From: Amorphophallus konjac
Lineage: Eukaryota; Streptophyta; Magnoliopsida; Alismatales; Araceae
Direction: 5' to 3'
Length of the DNA: 64,000 nt
Assembly (NCBI GenBank): GCA_022559845.1
Contig: JAHNEJ010002393.1
Span: 1 to 64,000, forward strand
The notes under the pieces: model-generated
The model's input: the letters and a program-made list of their open reading frames with translations, nothing else
Database searches by the model: none
What the model was told of the DNA's origin: nothing
Made by a program: the position numbers and the translations under genes
Shown: in pieces, positions 47,101 to 54,450 of the stretch
Layout: each line of letters opens with the position of its first letter
How positions within the stretch are numbered: position 1 is the stretch's first letter

Positions 47101-48824
47101 TAGAGGGGCATAAGATACAATACCCACCCTCCTTGATGGAGACACAAAGCACAAGGCACAAATCTACGCTCCAGGGATTTCCTCTCGGTTCTCCATGTGT
47201 TCTGTCAACACACTGCCGCAGATCGACCTACGCGGTCAGGTCGCAAGGGTCACGGGGGCAGCACCCCTTGGGGGGATTTCAGAGGGTATAGTCTCCCGGA
47301 AGAAAAATTACAATATGATCCCTCCCCCAGAAATGGCACAAGGGGCATAGCCACAAGGACATTTATGCAAACCAAAGAATTACATAAGATACAACCACAT
47401 GGGCATATATGCAAACCTAGGGATATATGTGCAACATACCCTTGTTGGACGCATACCCTCCTTGGTGGAGGCACACAAAGCACAAAACGTCTGGGAGATT
47501 GCTTCTCTTTAAACTTCCATCCTCCTTGGGCTTCCGATCCCATATCTATCCCATCCTCTTCGTCGACAAATTGTAGACTTTACAGGACTTTTCCGTAAAA
47601 ATGTGGGGCATAGTCACCATTTCAGAAATTTGTAGGGTATTTCTGCAATTACAAGACATTGATTCCTTGTAATTTTGAGGGGTATTTTCATAATTTCTGA
47701 TTAATTCAAAAAATTACAAAATATTTCGACCGCCGAAATAGATAGAAAATTACATAACATGACCCCTAGGGGGATAAGTGCAAGACCCGAGAGTATTTAT
47801 AACTCGTACCCTTGAGTGAGCCTTTACAAAACACAAATCACACAAACTCCAAGTGCGCCTCCGGTGCCTTCCGAGGTGTCTCTTATATCTTTCTTCATGT
47901 TTTTTTGAGTGGGACCCATGGGGGGTATTTATAGAGCTTAGGGTGTCACTCAGGACTAGATAGGTCCCCGAGGGAATCTATTCGGGACCAAGTGACCTGG
48001 GAGGTGGGGCAATCGGCCCTGGATAGGTCTCGAAGGGACTTATCCGGATCGATTGACCTTGGAAAGGGTGCCACTCGGGACCGGATAGGTCCCGAGGGAA
48101 TCTATCCGGGACCAAGTGACCTAGGAGGTGGGGCAATCGGCCCTGGATAGGTCTCGAAGGGACCTATCCGGGTCGATTGACCCTGGAAAGGGATGAAATC
48201 GACCCCAGATAGGTCCAAGGAGCCTATCCGGGTTGATTGACCTTGGAAGAGGGGTAATCAGGCCCCGGATAAGTCCATGGCCCATGGGACCTATCCGGGG
48301 TCGATTGACCCCAAACAAGGGGCGATCAACCCCGGATAAGCCCGGGAGGCCTATTCGGGGTTGATAGGCCCCCAAAGAGGGGCATCAACCCCAGATAAGT
48401 CTGGGAGGACTTATCCGGGGTCAATCAATTGACCTCGGGCGGTGTCAAATTGACCCCAGGCAGGTCCCCCAAAGGACCTACCCCGGTCTGGGTGACCGGG
48501 AAACCTTAGGGAGAGGGAGAGAGTGGGGGGTTGAGCCCCGGTAGGTCGCCCCCCCCCCCCCCCTTTTTGTTTTCTTTTTTCAAAAATTTTTGGCTCCAGC
48601 AGTCACAATATAATTAGTAAATCCCTGCACAACAACAAAGATTTGAGCCAATTTTTTGGGCAAGGGATAGTATAATATGTGATAGATGTATCTTTTCTTC
48701 ACAGGACAATGTCAGCAAGATTCAAAAAAAATGTATAAATAAAACATACCACTCTCTTTTAGTCGTTGAAGCCTGTCATCCATCTTCTTTTCAAAAATCT
48801 TATAAAAATTTTCCCTTGACGAAT
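29251..48824 (-). CDS. PAA1: Chloroplast envelope Cu+ P1B-type ATPase, partial gene (nine internal exons)
   Basis: This is a heavy-metal P-type ATPase that, in the PAA1/HMA6 family, pumps copper across the chloroplast inner envelope to supply plastocyanin and Cu/Zn superoxide dismutase. Nine minus-strand exons (48750-48824, 44895-45175, 41275-41499, 39594-39692, 39273-39422, 33475-33621, 31796-31846, 31531-31703, 29251-29380) join in one frame for 443 residues, all with GT/AG borders. Visible in order are the post-metal-binding linker, membrane segments, the actuator motif FTGEP, the ion-site motif CPC, the phosphorylation motif DKTGTLT and the start of the nucleotide domain with HPVG. The motifs [10 protein letters not shown] and GSINLNGTL fit PAA1 better than PAA2/HMA8. 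The transit peptide, the metal-binding GMxCxxC domain and everything after [12 protein letters not shown] are absent. No exon is broken, so the gene may be functional with giant introns, but truncation at either end cannot be excluded. Confidence 0.93.
29381..31530 (-). other. PAA1: PAA1 intron
   Basis: 2.15-kb intron between the phosphorylation-site exon and the nucleotide-domain exon. It contains a 41-bp L1-tail insertion (31265-31305). No other gene is recognised; the short frames are not convincing. Confidence 0.75.
31265..31305 (-). mobile_element. Ultra-short L1 3'-end insertion (41 bp)
   Basis: The duplication AAACTGAGCCTT flanks it at 31253-31264 and 31306-31317. The insert read on the minus strand is TATATACTCGTGGCACCCAC.. 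followed by GTTTC and poly-A. It resembles the last bases of the L1 copies (..GTGGTACTACCCACTTTC poly-A). Confidence 0.75.
31531..31703 (-). CDS. PAA1: PAA1 exon: phosphorylation site DKTGTLT
   Basis: 173 bp. It starts [20 protein letters not shown] and contains [20 protein letters not shown], whose aspartate is phosphorylated in the reaction cycle. It ends two bases into a codon before GTAAGTGA. Confidence 0.96.
31796..31846 (-). CDS. PAA1: PAA1 micro-exon encoding the CPC copper-binding motif
   Basis: A 51-bp exon of 17 codons, [17 protein letters not shown], with a CAG acceptor and a GTAATC donor, phase 0 at both ends. The CPC within the sixth helix is the copper-coordinating site of P1B-1 ATPases. 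Confidence 0.95.
31847..33474 (-). other. PAA1: PAA1 intron with no recognised gene
   Basis: 1.63 kb. The region 32620-33030 contains GGAAAATATTTCCC-like words and ends GCAAACACTCCCTGAG, reminiscent of a MITE end, but no matching left end was found. Confidence 0.6.
33475..33621 (-). CDS. PAA1: PAA1 exon: fifth membrane helix
   Basis: 147 bp, 49 codons, phase 0. It starts [17 protein letters not shown] and ends ALQLSCSVL directly before GTATAATG. The intron upstream of it (33622-39272) is 5.65 kb and contains an L1 copy, a minisatellite and a hAT MITE. Confidence 0.93.
33843..35939 (+). mobile_element. L1 LINE copy 3, 5'-truncated, in PAA1 intron
   Basis: The 19-bp duplication ACAGTAATAAAGCCACCAA lies at 33824-33842 and 35940-35958. 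Decayed RT segments include [20 protein letters not shown] and [14 protein letters not shown]. The 3' end is TGGTACCACCCACTTT plus poly-A. It is antisense to PAA1. Confidence 0.93.
35959..38020 (-). other. PAA1 intron sequence with an unrecognised minus-strand frame
   Basis: A 178-codon minus-strand open frame at 36187-36723 (..[20 protein letters not shown]..) could be a retroelement relic, but I recognise no domain and give no function. The plus-strand frame at 37021-37281 is likewise unrecognised. The region 37660-37850 is rich in GGATTG/CCAATCC words. Confidence 0.35.
38030..38560. repeat. Hairpin minisatellite with a 197-bp tandem duplication
   Basis: Units carry ACCCGGAGGGACCACCTCCG-type inverted arms between CT-rich runs. 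The block beginning CTCAAATTAAAAAG at 38164 recurs at 38361 with a few substitutions (period about 197 bp). Read on the minus strand, the order hairpin, T-rich run, TTTTAATTTGAGAGAG resembles the units of LTR copy B. Confidence 0.75.
38906..39140. mobile_element. hAT MITE (235 bp) in PAA1 intron
   Basis: The 8-bp duplication CACGTGAT lies at 38898-38905 and 39141-39148. The ends CAAGGATGGCAGTACCGG and (reverse complement) CATAGATGGCAGTATCGG match the hAT family. The interior has TTTCGGCCGAAACCGG. Confidence 0.92.
39273..39422 (-). CDS. PAA1: PAA1 exon: end of actuator domain
   Basis: 150 bp, 50 codons, phase 0 at both ends. It begins [18 protein letters not shown] and ends [10 protein letters not shown] before GTAATG. 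The stretch [19 protein letters not shown] is the conserved region leading to the next membrane helix. Confidence 0.95.
39594..39692 (-). CDS. PAA1: PAA1 exon: actuator domain with TGE motif
   Basis: 99 bp, 33 codons, phase 0 at both ends. It reads [14 protein letters not shown] and then [19 protein letters not shown]. The TGE triplet is the dephosphorylation motif of P-type ATPases. Confidence 0.95.
39835..40274. mobile_element. hAT-like MITE (440 bp) with related ends
   Basis: The 8-bp duplication TGAGTAGC lies at 39827-39834 and 40275-40282. The ends are CATGGAATGCAGAATC and (reverse complement) CAAGGAATGCAGTATCGG, sharing the CAWGG start with the other copies but with ATGC instead of TGGC. 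The interior includes GATCCCGATCCAGATC palindromic words. It lies in the PAA1 intron 39693-41274. Confidence 0.85.
40653..40814. mobile_element. Fold-back MITE (162 bp)
   Basis: The terminal inverted repeats are GGGCCTGTTTGTTAACCGG and GGGGCCGTTTGTTTACCGGG (right end reverse-complemented), flanked by TAT on both sides. Inside are two strong hairpins: GTTAGCGCATC..GATGCGCTAAC, and GTTAGCGCAAGC..GCTTGCGCTAAC. Confidence 0.75.
41275..41499 (-). CDS. PAA1: PAA1 exon: fourth helix and start of actuator domain
   Basis: 225 bp, exactly 75 codons in phase 0. It starts [20 protein letters not shown] and runs through [14 protein letters not shown] to [11 protein letters not shown]. The donor is GGC|GTGAGT. 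The FEEPxML helix and the GRxLExRAK motif are standard for P1B-ATPases. Confidence 0.95.
41500..44894 (-). other. PAA1: PAA1 intron
   Basis: 3.4-kb intron. It contains a TRIM-like pair (43167-43560) and a degenerate stretch with GGTTTGGTTTC words (42230-42400). No host exon or other gene was seen. Confidence 0.65.
43167..43560 (-). mobile_element. Possible degenerate TRIM retrotransposon, minus orientation
   Basis: Two similar segments start TGTCACAACCCCATCTAACC (43167) and TATCACAATCCAATCTAATG (43437), each continuing with GTGA.. and GGCCCA. Just left of the second is GCTCTAATATCAAAC, a degenerate reverse complement of the TGGTATCAGAGC primer site. The outer borders are unclear. Confidence 0.45.
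44895..45175 (-). CDS. PAA1: PAA1 exon: transmembrane helices 1-3
   Basis: 281 bp, 93 whole codons, beginning [16 protein letters not shown] and ending AALVPKL. It contains three hydrophobic stretches, and the motif [14 protein letters not shown] followed by [17 protein letters not shown], characteristic of chloroplast Cu-ATPases. The acceptor is ACAG|GT; the donor is CTG|GTATTT in phase 0. Confidence 0.95.
47926..47934 (+). promoter_or_regulatory. TATA-like box of LTR copy C
   Basis: TATTTATAG after CCATGGGGGG, as in the other copies. Confidence 0.45.
47940..48500. repeat. Hairpin minisatellite of LTR copy C (about 60-bp unit)
   Basis: About eight units of the type GGATAGGTCCCGAGGGAATC followed by TATCCGGGACCAAGTGACC. 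The arms GGATAG and CTATCC pair around the loop. The unit is unrelated in sequence to those of copies A and B except for its hairpin form. Confidence 0.85.
48750..48824 (-). CDS. PAA1: PAA1 exon: linker between metal-binding domain and first membrane helix
   Basis: 75 bp. The exon starts two bases into a codon after an AG acceptor and ends one base into a glycine codon before GTATG. It reads (D)[16 protein letters not shown].. followed by RLQRLKESG, a charged linker typical of PAA1. It is the most 5' exon I can find. The preceding exon must end in phase 1, and none matching a GMxCxxC metal-binding domain is visible up to 64000. Confidence 0.9.
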
Positions 48825-50950
48825 CTATAAGGAGTCAAACACAATCATTAGACACCAAACAAAGTGACAAATTTTAAAAAAAATATATTGATATCATGAA
48901 AGTCTGGACCTCGAGTCCCTACAAAACATATGACCAGTGCACAACTTCACTTGATTATAGCTAGAAAATGTGGATCAACGAATGAGCATCTTGAATCAAG
49001 AAGGGACTCCATTCTAGTTTTCGGAGAGAAATTTCCAAAGCAAGAAAATTGCTTCAGTTAGGAGTCATATATGGTAAGATGAAAATGTGTAACACATAGC
49101 ACTTATGACCCGAACGATTAAAAATGAATGCTTGCAGCATAATTCAACCACAAGGGCATTCCTCAATTACATAATGATACCCGATCAACATAAATAAACA
49201 AATAAAAGGAAGGTTTCAGGAAGAGGCTTTCACATTGACCAAAAGACTGCCCCAAGTGGATCCACCCCCCGAGGAATATCATAAAAGACAAGTATTCTAC
49301 AAAGCCATGCTTCATCATCATCTTATCTGCACACCAACTTGTCATACAGCAGGTTGTCAAACTAATGACAATCGGGGATCAAGCAAAAGGCATGAACTAA
49401 CTTTACCTTGGGCCGTGAGTATTCAAAGATTTGAACATTCACTAAAAGCATGTTGATCAACAAGCTTTTAGGACATACACCCCAGAAAATCATTCACGAG
49501 GACATATTTCCATTCTGCACATACATTAAGTAAGAGCATAACAATGTATTGTTTGAGATAGCTTTTACTTCTTGTAGACATTCCCAGCTCTTGGAAAAAT
49601 TACAATCAGTGATAACAACATATATCACAACCTACCAAAAGGAAAAAGAAAAAGAAAACAAATTAACAACATAAATGGTGATCTTGTCTCCCTTTAACAT
49701 TATAAAGTATAAACTGCTGCCAAGAGTTCCTGCAACTAGGATGACTACCTTCGTCAAATATAAATGGAGGGATAACCAGTTATGATAATAATAATAATAA
49801 TAATAATAGCAACAATGATGATGATGATGACAATAATAATAATATGAACAGGCTCAGGTCCACCAAAGTACAAGCTTTGTTTGGGTTAAGTAGAGATCTC
49901 AGAGATAAATACATTACCAAGAGATTGAAGATTACCTAAATTACACTAATTGTGAATAGAAACAGGCTTTCAGTAAAAGATACTACAGTCAACAACAAAG
50001 TTTGAGTGCATTGATAATGCATAGTATCTTGAAAATGCCTCTTAATTGCATCAATACTCTACTCAATAAGCCTCATGTCAGTGAGATACAGAGAAACCAC
50101 TATCAACACCAGATACTCAAAAGAATAATAATTATGGATCCATAATCCATCGGGATAAGAGAATTAGTACAACAACAGCAAAAGCAACTTGGGACAACCA
50201 AATGTTTCTAGTTACACTGGCGTGTCAACCACTTGACTAATAGTTGCTCCCTTGAGGAGACTTTTAGACAGATCAACAGATAACAAACTCAGAATTGCAA
50301 GATGTCTTCACTGAACCCATCTGCTGCGGTAGGTTAGAGTACCTATGGACACAGAAAGTTCTATTAATACAGTGATAATGGCCCCAATGAGATGCAGCTC
50401 AAAATAATCTTCTTGAAAGGAAATGCCTAAAGGAACAAAGCCATACCATTTTGCTTTTTGAAGGACAAAATAGTTCTGCTGCACCTCTTCTTAAGATTGA
50501 ACATCTTCAATTGTATGTTCCCCACCTGCGATTAAGTACCACATCTTCAACTGATCAGAGAGGAACCTCAACATACAAGAGTTTCTCCTCTTGCATGGAC
50601 ATATTCCAAGATGTTCATTCCCCGTCTAAGTCAATTTTTCCTATTGCACCTTTCCCTTTTTCCATTTTTTCCCTGAATTTCAGAAATCAATGAGGCTGAG
50701 GGACTTATCCAATCAATCAAGTGAAAGTAAAATCTTTTGAATGTGCCTCATGCTCAGAGACTCTTTAGAAATAAGACTGATTTTCAACAGGGAGTGACAA
50801 CCAGGTCTACAAATGCCACAGTCAGTTTTGGCTGTAAATGCAAAATTTGGTGGTAACTATTCTATAGTCTATCTACAGAAGTACCGATGAACAGTAACAA
50901 ATTGACATGTCCCCAGCATCTGGCATCCAAAAGAACTAGACATGAAATTG
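48825..50950 (-). other. Probable PAA1 first-intron sequence, no gene recognised
   Basis: AT-rich, non-repetitive except for an (AAT)n/(GAT)n run at 49783-49845. No exon with a metal-binding motif was found. Confidence 0.5.
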
Positions 50951-50954
50951 TTCG

Positions 50955-51000
50955 CGTTTGCCATGGATTCCAATCATTGGAATCCATGACAGGGCAAACG
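50955..51000. repeat. Near-perfect palindrome
   Basis: CATGGATTCCAAT-C-ATTGGAATCCATG (50962-50988) is a perfect inverted repeat with a one-base centre. It extends outward to CGTTTGCC and GGGCAAACG with a short insertion on one side. Confidence 0.85.
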
Positions 51001-51059
51001 TGTTTCCAAATGAGCCACAAGTGCTCTGGCTTGCGTGCTCAGGCAGATTGTGTAAAGAG

Positions 51060-51460
51060 AGAGAAGCAGACACAACAGTCGTCATCTCTCAAAATCCCCG
51101 GAAGCTCAGCGAGGGCAGCTTCCGCGAGCCACCGGGGAATTCTGGGCCGCAAAAGCACGTGTTTGCCCTTCTACTTCCATCTCTCCACCGCCTTCTTCCT
51201 CGGCCCCGCCGGCAGCAGCCAGAGGAGCAGCAGCAGCGCTGCAACACCTCCTTCTTTGCCATGCACGACCAGCATCCGGCACCTTGGCACAGCAGCCACA
51301 GCTGCAGCCGCAGCAGCACCTTCTTATTCACCGCAGCTGCAATCGGAGCAGCCCTCGCCATCCCCCGCAGACGCCATCGCCACCCCTCACCAGCGGCTGC
51401 TGCGACCATCGTCTTTCTCCGACGGGGTTACTATACCACGATTTCAAACTGAACAGTGAA
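51060..51460. other. GC-rich segment with overlapping low-complexity frames
   Basis: Open frames on both strands are Ala/Ser/Pro- or Arg/Gly-rich. It could be a CpG-rich promoter or captured exon. No domain is recognised and no frame is preferred. A short inverted repeat AGTGTTTTGG..CCAAAACACT lies at 51474-51504. Confidence 0.35.
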
Positions 51461-51889
51461 AAAACTCGTGAATAGTGTTTTGGCAAAATTCCCAAAACAC
51501 TGTTCATCCCAAAGAAAAAACAGTGAAGAGGGTGGAATGGTAATTTATGCCTTCGCCACCCCCACACATCCAAAATGACCGCAACGTGCACCAAATGGAA
51601 TTACGATTTTTAAATCTCCGATAGATTGGACATCGTACGAAGAAAGGATTATGAAAAAATCGCAAAGGCCCAATGCATTTCCAAACGCAGCCTAATAGGG
51701 TGTTTGGTTGCGTTTTTTTCCCTTTTTTTTCTCTCAAATTTAAAAAAAAGAGAGAGAACTCACTTAACCGTGTTTGGTAAGTACTTCTCTGATTTTTAAA
51801 AGAGAAATCAACTACGTTCAAACCTCTTTCCAAATAAAAATAACTCTGGAGTAATTTTTTATTTGAGAGCGCTCGTCGCAACCCCTCTC

Positions 51890-52165
51890 GCGGTTCCCTC
51901 TCCCCCCTTCCCCCTGCGTTTCCCTCTCCCCCCTCCCCATGTGTCCCCCCCATCGGCGCCGGCCAGCCTCTCCCTCCCCCTTCCCCCTGCGCGGGCCTCC
52001 CCCCCCTCCCCCGCCGGTCTCCCCTCCCCCGCCGCCAGCCGGCCTCTCCCTCCCCCTTCCCCCTGCGCGGGCCTCTCCCCCCTCCCCGCCGGTCCCCCCT
52101 CCCCCGCCGCCAGCCTCCCTCTCCCTCCCCCTTCCCCCTGCACCGGGCTCTCCCCCCTCCCACGC
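51890..52165. repeat. Pyrimidine-rich minisatellite
   Basis: Four copies of a roughly 60-bp unit with CTCTCCCTCCCCCTTCCCCC and TGCGCGGGCCTC. The minus strand is G-rich. Confidence 0.85.
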
Positions 52166-52421
52166 CGGTCACCGCCCTGGATCTTGGTGCGAGCGGGATC
52201 CACCCAAAGCAGCTCGACGAGCTCCGGTCATTTGCCGAGTACTCACGGCCACTGACGGACGCCATGGCGTCGGTGCCGGAGGACGAGAGGGTGGTGCTCG
52301 TGGGCCACAGCTTCGGCGGCATGAGCCTCGCGTTGGCCATGGAGTTGTTCCCAGAGAAGATAGCGAGATCTCAACTTCTTCCCTGCTGCCATCTTCTGCA
52401 GATCTCCGAGAAGTACAAATG
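52162..52421 (+). pseudogene. Methylesterase (MES-type alpha/beta hydrolase) fragment
   Basis: The frame reads [60 protein letters not shown] and ELFPEKIA, then unrelated residues and a stop at 52419-52421. It matches the salicylate/jasmonate methylesterase family around the nucleophile elbow GHSFGG. The N-terminal start and the rest of the catalytic triad are missing. It sits inside a small DNA element, so capture by the transposon is likely. Confidence 0.88.
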
Positions 52422-53143
52422 AATAGAGAATCGATCATCAGATGTACTATTTGTGCTTTGATAGATATGCGATGTTTCAATAAAATTGGACCTACTCGAT
52501 TCGTTTTGGCAGCCAAATATATGTCTGGGTTCTTCATTAATTTTTCAAGTAATTTGAAGCTTCAAAGTTTAAAAAATCGGACATGTTCTACATGGTATGA
52601 AGCAAGAAATTTGAAGTTTCAGCAGTGTTCCGTGTAACGCAATGACGAATGATTCTCCCTGAATTGCTGAATGAAACTTATATTGCCATAGATTTGACTT
52701 GTGGTACATTAGCGTAAATATGGAGAGTTATCTGCCAAACAGGTCTACACAAATTTTAAAATTTATGACGCTGCTGTCAAACAGGAAGTGTCAGCTTTTA
52801 TCAATTTTAAATTTTAAGTTAAAAATTGTGTTGACACAATTTTTTAGATAGAAATAGTTTTAAAAAAATATAGGTTCCCAAACACCCTATAAGAATTGGA
52901 TCATGATGAAGCCAAGATTGCCACTGTAAAATATGTTCAGTGATTATGCAAGATTCTAAGAAACTAGAATGGCACAAGGAGCTTGACCACAAGAGAAAGC
53001 AGTGGAGAAACAAAACTCAAGTAGTTGATCATTGTTGTGCTTTAGTCTCATATCGGAAATCCATGGGATTCGTTCCTCTATACATGTGGGGTATTCCCTC
53101 AACTCAATGCCTAGGTTTTGGGTTAGAGTTCGGGCCTCTAGCA

Positions 53144-53156
53144 TGATATCAAAGCC
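53144..53156 (+). other. TRIM primer-binding site 1
   Basis: TGATATCAAAGCC follows LTR 1; it is a variant of the initiator-tRNA-Met complementary TGGTATCAGAGCC. Confidence 0.8.
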
Positions 53157-53347
53157 ACGTTTACTCATTGGATCCGTATGCGAACACTTGGCCCTACCCG
53201 TTATACACCCCAAACTGGTTGCTTCAACACGAGGGGGATGTTGTGATTTAGTCCCATATCGAAAATCCATGGGAGTCTTTCCTCTATACAAGGGGGATTT
53301 CCTCAGCTCAACGCCTAATTTTTGGGTTAAAGTTCAGGCCTTTAACA

Positions 53348-53360
53348 TGGTATCAAAGCC
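53348..53360 (+). other. TRIM primer-binding site 2
   Basis: TGGTATCAAAGCC directly follows LTR 2. Confidence 0.85.
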
Positions 53361-53566
53361 TCGTTTACCTATTGAATTCACGTGTGGACACTTGGCCCTA
53401 CCCGTGATGTGCCCCAAACCGGTTGGTTCGGCGCGAGAGGGGGAGGTGTTGTGGTTTAGTCCCATATCGGAAATCCATGGGAGCCTTGGGAGTCTTTCCT
53501 TCATACATATAGAGGATTCCCTCAACTCAACGCCTAGGTTTTGGGATAGAGTCCGGACCTCTAGCA

Positions 53567-53579
53567 TGGTATCAGAGCC
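53567..53579 (+). other. TRIM primer-binding site 3
   Basis: TGGTATCAGAGCC directly follows LTR 3, a full match to the usual plant tRNA-Met primer site. Confidence 0.9.
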
Positions 53580-53677
53580 TCGTTTACCTATGGGATTCGT
53601 ATGTGAACACTTGGCCCTACTAATAATGTGCCACAAACCTGTTGGTTCGGCGCGAGGGAGGTTGTTGTGGTTTAGTC

Positions 53678-54342
53678 TAGGGGTGGGCATTATTCGGGTT
53701 CAACCCGAAAACCAAACCGAACCGAACGATTTGGTTTGGTTTGGTTTGGGTTGAAATTTAAAAAATTTTGGTTTGGGTTCAAACCGAACCATATTAAAAA
53801 ATTTGGTTTGGTTTGATTTTGAAGTTCAAGAAACCGAACAAAACCAAACCGAACCGAATAACCCGAATTTAAGAATATTTTTATCAAATTAATATAAATG
53901 TATATGTAACTATAAATCCGAATTTAAAAAGTCTAATTTCCGCCATTCTAACGGGGTTTCCGACTTTATGAAATAGGTTTCAAATCACCTTCTATTTTAC
54001 TGTAATCGAAGTTCTTAATTTTTTATGTGAATATATTATGGAGCTTGTTCTTACAAGTTACACCTTTGTATGTTATTTTTTTAATATTTACTTTATTTGG
54101 TAAAAATTCTTTTACCCTATCTTTCTCTAATGTTGTTTGAATCTAATCTAATTTATAAAATGGGAGATGAATATGGTTCAAACCGAACCAAACCGAACCA
54201 AGCCGAATTAATTCGGTTTGGTTTGGTTTGGTTTCAAACTAGTTTGGTTCGGTTTGGTTCGGATTGAAGCCTTAATTCGGTTCGGTTTGGTTCGAGAAAA
54301 ATTCTCTTCAAATCAAACCAAACCAAACCGTGCTCACCCCTA
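53678..54342. mobile_element. hAT MITE (665 bp) inside the fourth TRIM LTR
   Basis: The 8-bp duplication GTTTAGTC lies at 53670-53677 and 54343-54350. The ends TAGGGGTGGGCA and (reverse complement) TAGGGGTGAGCA are the Ac/Tip100-like type, different from the CATGG family. Subterminal regions are rich in GGTTTGGTTTGG words. Confidence 0.92.
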
Positions 54343-54450
54343 GTTTAGTCCCATATCGGAAATCCATGAGAATCTTTGCTTTATACATGTGGAGTATTTC
54401 CTCAACTCAATGCCTAAGTTTTGGGTTAGAGTTCGGACTCTAACAATCAT

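Larger units (their letters stand above)
45312..48601 (+). mobile_element. Solo long LTR (copy C, 3290 bp) in PAA1 intron
   Basis: It starts TGTTGAACAC and ends GGCTCCAGCA. It is flanked by GTTAC (45307-45311) and GTCAC (48602-48606), a 5-bp duplication with one mismatch. Internal order is as in copy B: ATCAGACGATTTA, a CCACCGACC..ATCGGT block, TTTCTGTCATTTCTTGAC words (45970-46620), GGTATTTTGGTAATTT words (46780-47060), GGGCATATATGCAAACC words, TATTTATAG (47926-47934) and a hairpin minisatellite. No internal retroelement genes flank it, so it is probably a solo LTR. Confidence 0.75.
51696..52889 (+). mobile_element. Non-autonomous DNA element carrying a methylesterase fragment
   Basis: The ends TAGGGTGTTTGG and CCAAACACCCTA are perfect 12-bp inverted repeats, flanked by TAA on both sides (51693-51695, 52890-52892). 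A 3-bp TAA duplication fits PIF/Harbinger-type elements. The interior has a CCCTCCCC minisatellite and a host gene fragment. Confidence 0.7.
53033..54445 (+). mobile_element. Tandem TRIM retrotransposon array (four LTRs, three internal segments)
   Basis: The whole array is flanked by ATCAT (53028-53032 and 54446-54450). The LTRs start TGTTGTGRTTTAGTC and end ..CTAGCA or ..TAACA at 53033-53143, 53239-53347, 53447-53566 and 53663-54445 (the last split by a MITE). Each internal segment starts with TGGTATCAGAGCC-like primer sites (53144, 53348, 53567) and ends in a G-rich polypurine tract (53231, 53436, 53654). It has no coding capacity, as expected for TRIMs. Confidence 0.92.

Noticed and set aside
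51504..52340. 278-codon minus-strand frame
   Set aside because: Shadow of the CCCTCCCC minisatellite and of the methylesterase fragment on the plus strand.
53729..54340. GGTTTGG-rich stretch as a separate satellite
   Set aside because: It lies within a MITE bounded by clear 8-bp duplications and is its subterminal sequence.
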